Shown: positions 59,801 to 64,000 of the stretch, piece by piece
Numbering within the stretch: the stretch's first letter is position 1
How the letters are laid out: each line of letters starts with the position of its first letter
Assembly: GCA_963693305.1 (NCBI GenBank)
Contig: OY855906.1
Location: 5,998,501 to 6,062,500, forward strand
Direction of reading: 5' to 3'
Source of the DNA: Meandrina meandrites
Lineage: Eukaryota > Cnidaria > Anthozoa > Scleractinia > Meandrinidae
Length of the DNA stretch: 64,000 bases
Made by a program: the position numbers and the translations under genes
The notes under the pieces: generated by a model
Told to the model about the DNA's origin: nothing
Database searches by the model: none
What the model saw: the letters and a program-made list of their open reading frames with translations, nothing else

Positions 59801-62800
59801 TTTTATAGGTTTTCTTTACCTTTCAATTACCTCTCTAAGCTGAAAACAATAACTTTGGCTGAAAACATGAAGAAAACTAAGAGGGAATTGCGTTATTGCT
59901 GGGAACGAGCTTGCAAACGTGAACTACTCTCGGCTCCTTGATGGTCAGTGGTTTGGAATTCATGTAAGATTACATGATGTGTATATTGCTTCATTGCTCA
60001 GTGCCACCTACTACTGGACTCATTCTACTTCAAATTTTCGGGAGAACCCTGATCTGGCATGCTATATCTCAAAGTGTCTTGTCAGGCCTTGTCAGCTAGC
60101 GTAAGGTGGACCAAGACAATTTGTCAGGGCTTGTCGTAACCAATTAGATAGTGTTGTTGAGCCACCTTGATTTTGGATGAGTTCGGCCCAACGGTCAACA
60201 CTGATGGTTAGTTGTGACAAAAATCTGCTAGTGTGAAGCAAGCTGATGGCCAGACAATTTCCTGTATAATAAACTACAACAATAACATTTACCTGGTACT
60301 TAAAAGCCATCGTCATCAAGTCATACAGCTGCAAGAAAAGATAAATGAACATGGTTAGTTTAGGGTCGAAGTCCACCGATTACTCTGGACATTGTCGTGC
60401 TATCAAGGTGCACATTAGTAATGTTACTGATCTGACTGCTGGCTCAGTCTGGTATCAAAGAATGGAATACACTGAGCTGTAAAGGTATCTAGCAGAAATC
60501 CCCTGCTTCTGGCACTTAATCATAACCTTGCACCTGCACAAGAAGATTTTGGGTATCATTACGGGAAACACACCAGAGCCATAGGCAAGATTTTGCTTGG
60601 GCGGGTGCGAGCACTGGAAGCATGAGAGTCTAGGAGGGATCCAGGAGTATATTTCCCAGGGAAATTTGGAAAAATCAAGTTGTTGAAGTCCACTTTTCCT
60701 GCATTCTGAGAGTCATTTTAACCCTCCCTCTCAGATATCGCACCCCCTGCTGACCGCCCTGCATGCCAAAAAAATCAACCCTCTTGTAATAACTCCACAA
60801 CCTTAAAATGCAATTCACTAAGTATACCACAAAAACCTTCTCACCTTATCCATGCTTGCTGAGTTAAGTCTCATAATTGATGCATGTGCTAGCCTGTCAA
60901 ACACTGTTCGCATAGCTTTCTTGGAATAAGTATCTTGAGGTTTAAACAGCTCTTCCATAAACCGCTTATTAAACATTGTTCCAACAATATCATGCATCAC
61001 TAAAAAAAGAAATAAAAGAGCAAAACTAGAGTTCAGTACAATTTAATTATGTCCGAGATGCAACCTGCCAACTCTCACAGCTATGAATATATACATTATC
61101 TTTATACATGCTTACAGCTTGACCTCTAAACCTCACTGTGAAAAAATCTGGAAACTGCTTTGAATGACCCTTCAGAGAGTCCTCCTGACAGAGTTTTGAG
61201 CAAATTTTTGTGGGTCTTGCTATCAATAATTTTTTTACAAATGTGTGGTTCCCCAAAATATCCATACCTCCCCCAAGGATGGTTTGAACCCTCCCACCCC
61301 CCTGGAATTTCCAGTTTAACTTCATACGTTCTTTTAACTCAATATCTTTGCAAGGCTAAGAAGATTATCTGCTTGTAGAAAAGATATTTAATGTTGATGT
61401 CTTGCAAAATCTTGTTGTTGTTAAAAAATGATCTCAACATTACGAACTTCCATACATCTTAACCGTAATTCATAATTTAAATTTTAAAATGTTACTACAT
61501 AATTATGTATTTTTACATATTTTTTTGTCAAACATTTTTTTAACATGTGCCCCAGGCTAGGGAGATTGGGCAACCACTCTGATCTCAATCTCATCAACCT
61601 TAACTAAAATACCCTATTCTACTCCATGTTCCTGTAAAATGTTGAGCATGGTTAAACCTCGAGACAAAAATAGAGAAAGAAATGTCAAATCACAAAAGTG
61701 TAGAAAGCGATACTTTTTGTAAATCTTTAGGTTTGAGAAACCAATTCCTGCAATCATTTTTGTGCTCATTAACCAAAAAGTTGAAAAGCTATTCCCTTGA
61801 TATTTGAGTCAGTTCCCCTTTTACTTGGTCAGTCAGAATTTTCAAACCATCATTTGCAACAATTAGGAGCAGAACATAGAGGATAGAAAATGCTGAATAA
61901 TTATCGAGACACGACAGATGTTCTGCCTTTCTAACAAAAGGCAACTGCATGACAACAAAAAATTGTTAGTCACTTTGTGAAAAGCAGACTAAAAATGCTA
62001 AATGCGATCAACAGTACAGCCAAGCATTAACACAAATTATGCAGTCTGATTTAATTTTGTGCATGTAGATTGAATCGTTTACCCAGAATTATTAGTTCCC
62101 AAATTTTTACTAAAACCTTAATTGTGGCCATTGAAAATTTGCATCGGTGAGATGCACAGGATGATAAATAATTTGCTAAATTTTCCAACAACACAGTTAG
62201 CAAATTCAAGCCTTTGTTGTCATAGCTTCAGTCTTGAAAACTAATTAAAATGGTATCTTTGGCAATATTTATTTCTAGCCCTACAGAGGTTCATTCAAAA
62301 CATCCTTCTAGGAAATTCAGGGAACACCACTACCTGAGGGCAAATTAAGACCAAAAATTGGGATAAATATCGTAAATTGTTATAATTCTTTGTGTTTAAT
62401 ATTCAAGCTCTGGGCAGTTTATTTAAAAAAAAAATGTTTTTGTTTGTTTCCTTCCCAACATTATATCTAATGAAACACTGGAAATGACTCAAATTATATT
62501 TCAAGTGTAAATATAAAATAAAAATGTTTGAGAATCGGTCCGTTTTAAATTCCACCTTACATTTTCCAGGCAATTGAAAAGCTGGCTCTAAAAATTGGCA
62601 ATATTTTCTCTCGACTTTCTCTCGATTTCATTGGCAAAAGTCCGAGTTTTTTTCTATTATTTTGTAAAAGGTATAAACACTTTCCCTAAGGGAACAACAG
62701 TTAACTAAGAAATAGAAGGATATAATGTAAATTACGCGGTCGGTTACTGTGTATAAATGTACAGCTTTTATTGTCATTTTCGTCGACTAATTATATTTTA

Positions 62801-63321
62801 AGCTGGATCTGACCAACAGTTGAAAATACGGTGAAAAGAGGGACACGAAATGGTCCTTTATATCACAGCAAAAGCAGCAATCAGTAAAAACATACGGCAG
62901 GTGAATAAATAGGGAACATCCCGCTTGTCAGTGTTATAAAGCTAAATTTTCCAAAGCTATGGAGATGAAAACTTCGTTGTCGCCCAATGCAAACAAAATA
63001 CGAGATCCTTAGCTTGAAAACAACGGCGATACCAAGTTGTTCTAGGAAATGAAACTGCAAGGCTTTGATTCACGTAGCACTATCTTACTTTCTATGAGAA
63101 AAGATGTCATGTATTCGTTTGTTTCAGTGTAGAACTTTCAAGGACGACGCCACCAGAAGAAGCAGGCGCACGAGAATCGGCGAGAATACATCCGCTCAAC
63201 TAATCTTACCTTTCCTAGCTTTCTCGTCGGGAATGGACTGTGCTCTCAATCTTTGATCCAAGATATAAAGCATCTCTCCCCCGAGGTTGAGAAATAAAAT
63301 AGGTAAAGTTCGCAAAGACAT
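53825..63321 (-). CDS. OSCP1: OSCP1 (organic solute carrier partner 1 / NOR1), 387 aa
   Basis: Conserved single-domain protein of the Oscp1 family, linked in mammals to organic-anion uptake and expressed in ciliated and testis tissue (family knowledge; mechanism unclear). Thirteen coding exons on the minus strand: 63321-63210, 60999-60845, 60328-60293, 59540-59409, 58577-58497, 58229-58126, 57166-57038, 56509-56398, 56321-56234, 56103-56061, 55737-55674, 54789-54726, 53868-53825. Phases agree throughout; total 388 codons ending TAA. Diagnostic blocks: MSLRTLPILFLNLGGEMLYI, TMFNKRFMEELFKPQ, RLAHASIMRLNSASMDK, LYDLMTMAFKYQ, RPSDVLLVTYNHMD, FVLPADGPVPWDTEVPGSI, GSFELLGDRVIKLGSNMY, NPLAKAELNLLAHLVGG, FRLNLFNTDEEEEQAA, KGDELLDLMDQA. 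No signal peptide or membrane segment is obvious. Length matches the human protein (about 380-390 aa). An extra exon-like stretch at 54848-54959 breaks the frame and was left out. Confidence 0.96.
54318..54393 (+). repeat. tRNA-like sequence (SINE head or tRNA pseudogene)
   Basis: A-box TAGCTCAGTTGGTAGAGC and B-box GGGTTCAAATCC are near consensus, with a perfect GCTC/GAGC D-stem and mostly paired acceptor ends. The anticodon stem does not pair and T33 is missing, so a working tRNA is unlikely. Confidence 0.5.
55229..55427. mobile_element. MITE of 199 bases, CTAGGGGCGC ends
   Basis: CTAGGGGCGCATTCATTTGG at the left pairs with CCAAACGAACGCGCCCTAG-type sequence at the right (about 39 bases, about 80 percent). 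The centre has a second palindrome around CTCCTGGGAGCAGAATAGCC. In an OSCP1 intron. Confidence 0.7.
55428..55628 (-). repeat. SINE family 2, copy with tRNA-like head
   Basis: On the minus strand it begins GGAGGTGCAGTGGCCTAATG then GTTAGTGGGCTGGACTCC (A-box-like), with GAGTTGGAGCCCTGG at B-box spacing, and continues into the shared body (GATGGACTAGCATCCCATCC). Directly abuts the 55229-55427 MITE. Confidence 0.6.
57484..57886. mobile_element. 403-base near-perfect fold-back element
   Basis: Arms of about 190 bases are reverse complements with only scattered mismatches: GTTCTAAACGAGCAGGG at the left and CCCTGCTCGTTTAGAAC at the right, meeting at GGATTGGAGGGACAGGTGTC then CTCCAATCC. In the OSCP1 intron between exons six and seven. 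Confidence 0.9.
58326..58425 (+). repeat. tRNA-like repeat, degraded
   Basis: GTGGCTCAGTGGATAGAGCG matches the A-box and D-arm of the repeats at 4336-4986; the B-box is decayed (GGCAAAATCCCAACC). In an OSCP1 intron. Confidence 0.45.
59088..59249 (-). pseudogene. 3' end of a non-LTR retrotransposon (LINE) ORF2
   Basis: An open frame of 53 codons to TAG reads GRRRRGRPKETWHRTAERER and WSEVVAAARDRAAWRGRVSG, then PIPT. This is the conserved tail downstream of the reverse transcriptase in many animal LINEs (GRPxxTW ... A.DR..WR). It is followed by a short ATGATGATT-type tail, typical of a LINE 3' end. A 5'-truncated insertion in an OSCP1 intron. Confidence 0.7.
61242..61335 (+). repeat. Partial copy of the TGTGTGGTTCC MITE
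   Basis: Starts TGTGTGGTTCCCCAAAATAT and continues with CCATACCTCCCCCAAGGA and TGGAATTTCC, as in the 15605 copy. The right end is missing. In OSCP1 intron one. Confidence 0.55.
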
Positions 63322-64000
63322 CCTGTCAGAGCATTAAGAAATTACAAGTTCTGCAAGACTTCGATGGCTTGGTAGCAACTGCTTGCAAGCGAAGATCAAT
63401 AGATTATTGAAAACTATGAAACGTTATTAATCCAGTTGCAAATCAAAACTGTGGGAGGGGTGGTAAGAAGGAGAGCTTGTCGTAAAAAGCTAATTCATTA
63501 ACCAGAGAATAGGCAATTTACCTTAGCTGCTGCAATATATAATATTATTGTCCGTTTTTGTAAGCAAACGTCTATTGCAAATGTGTTTTAAGAAAAGTGA
63601 AAGGACAAGCGACGAATTTCTGACATTACCATTGAGGACCGTGGGGGAGGGGGAGCGGGAAAAAGCGACTAGAATCTCCATGGGTGGGCAGATATGAGAT
63701 ATTTTACGTGACACATCGCACAACGTGAAGTACTTTTGCGCTAAATGTTTAAAAACATTTGCCTTTCGCGTATTTCAAAATGATTTCGCGAGCAGAAGCT
63801 AACATGCGAGAAGCGCGGGCCCGAGGATTTTAAAGGTTACCCCCATTCCCGCTCGCTACTGTAATTTGCATTTTGTCTAGAACTTGGCAGGAGGGTCCGA
63901 TATACTGTCATCACATGGCCTTTTCTTCATCTTGGTGATAATTGTAAAGCGCGTTGTGGTAAACACCTAAATGAGGATGTTCAACTGTTCTCGCGCTCGC
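63322..64000. other. Upstream region of OSCP1, no gene seen
   Basis: Contains the OSCP1 5' UTR and presumably its promoter, but I see no convincing TATA box. No further coding region is supported before the right edge. Confidence 0.4.

Noticed and set aside
61000..63209. Search for an extra OSCP1 exon between exons one and two
   Set aside because: Exon one ends and exon two begins in matching phase and the joined protein aligns without a gap to the family, so no extra exon is needed.
1..64000. CRISPR array, bacterial operon or viral genome
   Set aside because: Tandem repeats here lack regular unique spacers, genes are spliced, and no viral gene was seen beyond LINE fragments.

Overview
The window looks like animal nuclear DNA from an anthozoan cnidarian, most likely a stony coral or a close relative. 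It is AT-rich and intron-rich, genes have short exons with GT-AG splicing, and the intervening DNA is packed with tRNA-headed SINEs and short inverted-repeat elements. The encoded proteins are recognisable metazoan orthologues. The taxonomic call is an inference from gene content and style; no marker gene fixes the species.

Five protein genes can be built exon by exon. From left to right: (1) UTP14, a ribosome-biogenesis factor, + strand, missing its 5' end at the left edge, ending at 10153. (2) An LPAAT/AGPAT-type lysophosphatidate acyltransferase, - strand, eight coding exons (23294 to 11913) plus an untranslated first exon and a TATA box near 25.6 kb; it converges on UTP14. (3) A large protein of 1323 residues with seven C-terminal C2H2 zinc fingers, + strand, 37272 to 42112, preceded by a short upstream ORF whose stop overlaps the main start. 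(4) A small globin with an MGC lipid-anchor start (globin X-like), + strand, 48580 to 52173, three exons with the two classic globin intron positions. (5) OSCP1, - strand, 63321 to 53825, thirteen coding exons; it converges on the globin gene. Reading frames of all five close exactly across the proposed splice sites.

The rest is introns and intergenic DNA. The 25.7 to 37.2 kb interval has no supported gene and holds a very long inverted repeat and a tandem duplication. The 42.3 to 48.6 kb interval is a cluster of fold-back elements. Elements recognised include a SINE-like tRNA repeat in an inverted plus tandem triplet, a second SINE family, two copies of a MITE with CAGGGCTCGAAA ends, a TTAA-flanked MITE, a nested fold-back element made of GACGGATCATCCGTC units, a 403-base near-perfect fold-back in an OSCP1 intron, a 1-kb minisatellite in the last LPAAT intron, and two degraded LINE fragments.

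The genes do not form a pathway or operon: they are neighbours with housekeeping, lipid, transcriptional, haem-protein and transport-related roles. I found no CRISPR, no intact virus, and no convincing multi-gene novel system. The most interesting points are the acylated globin, the overlapping uORF of the zinc-finger gene, the plant-like acyltransferase motif and the density of fold-back DNA inside introns.
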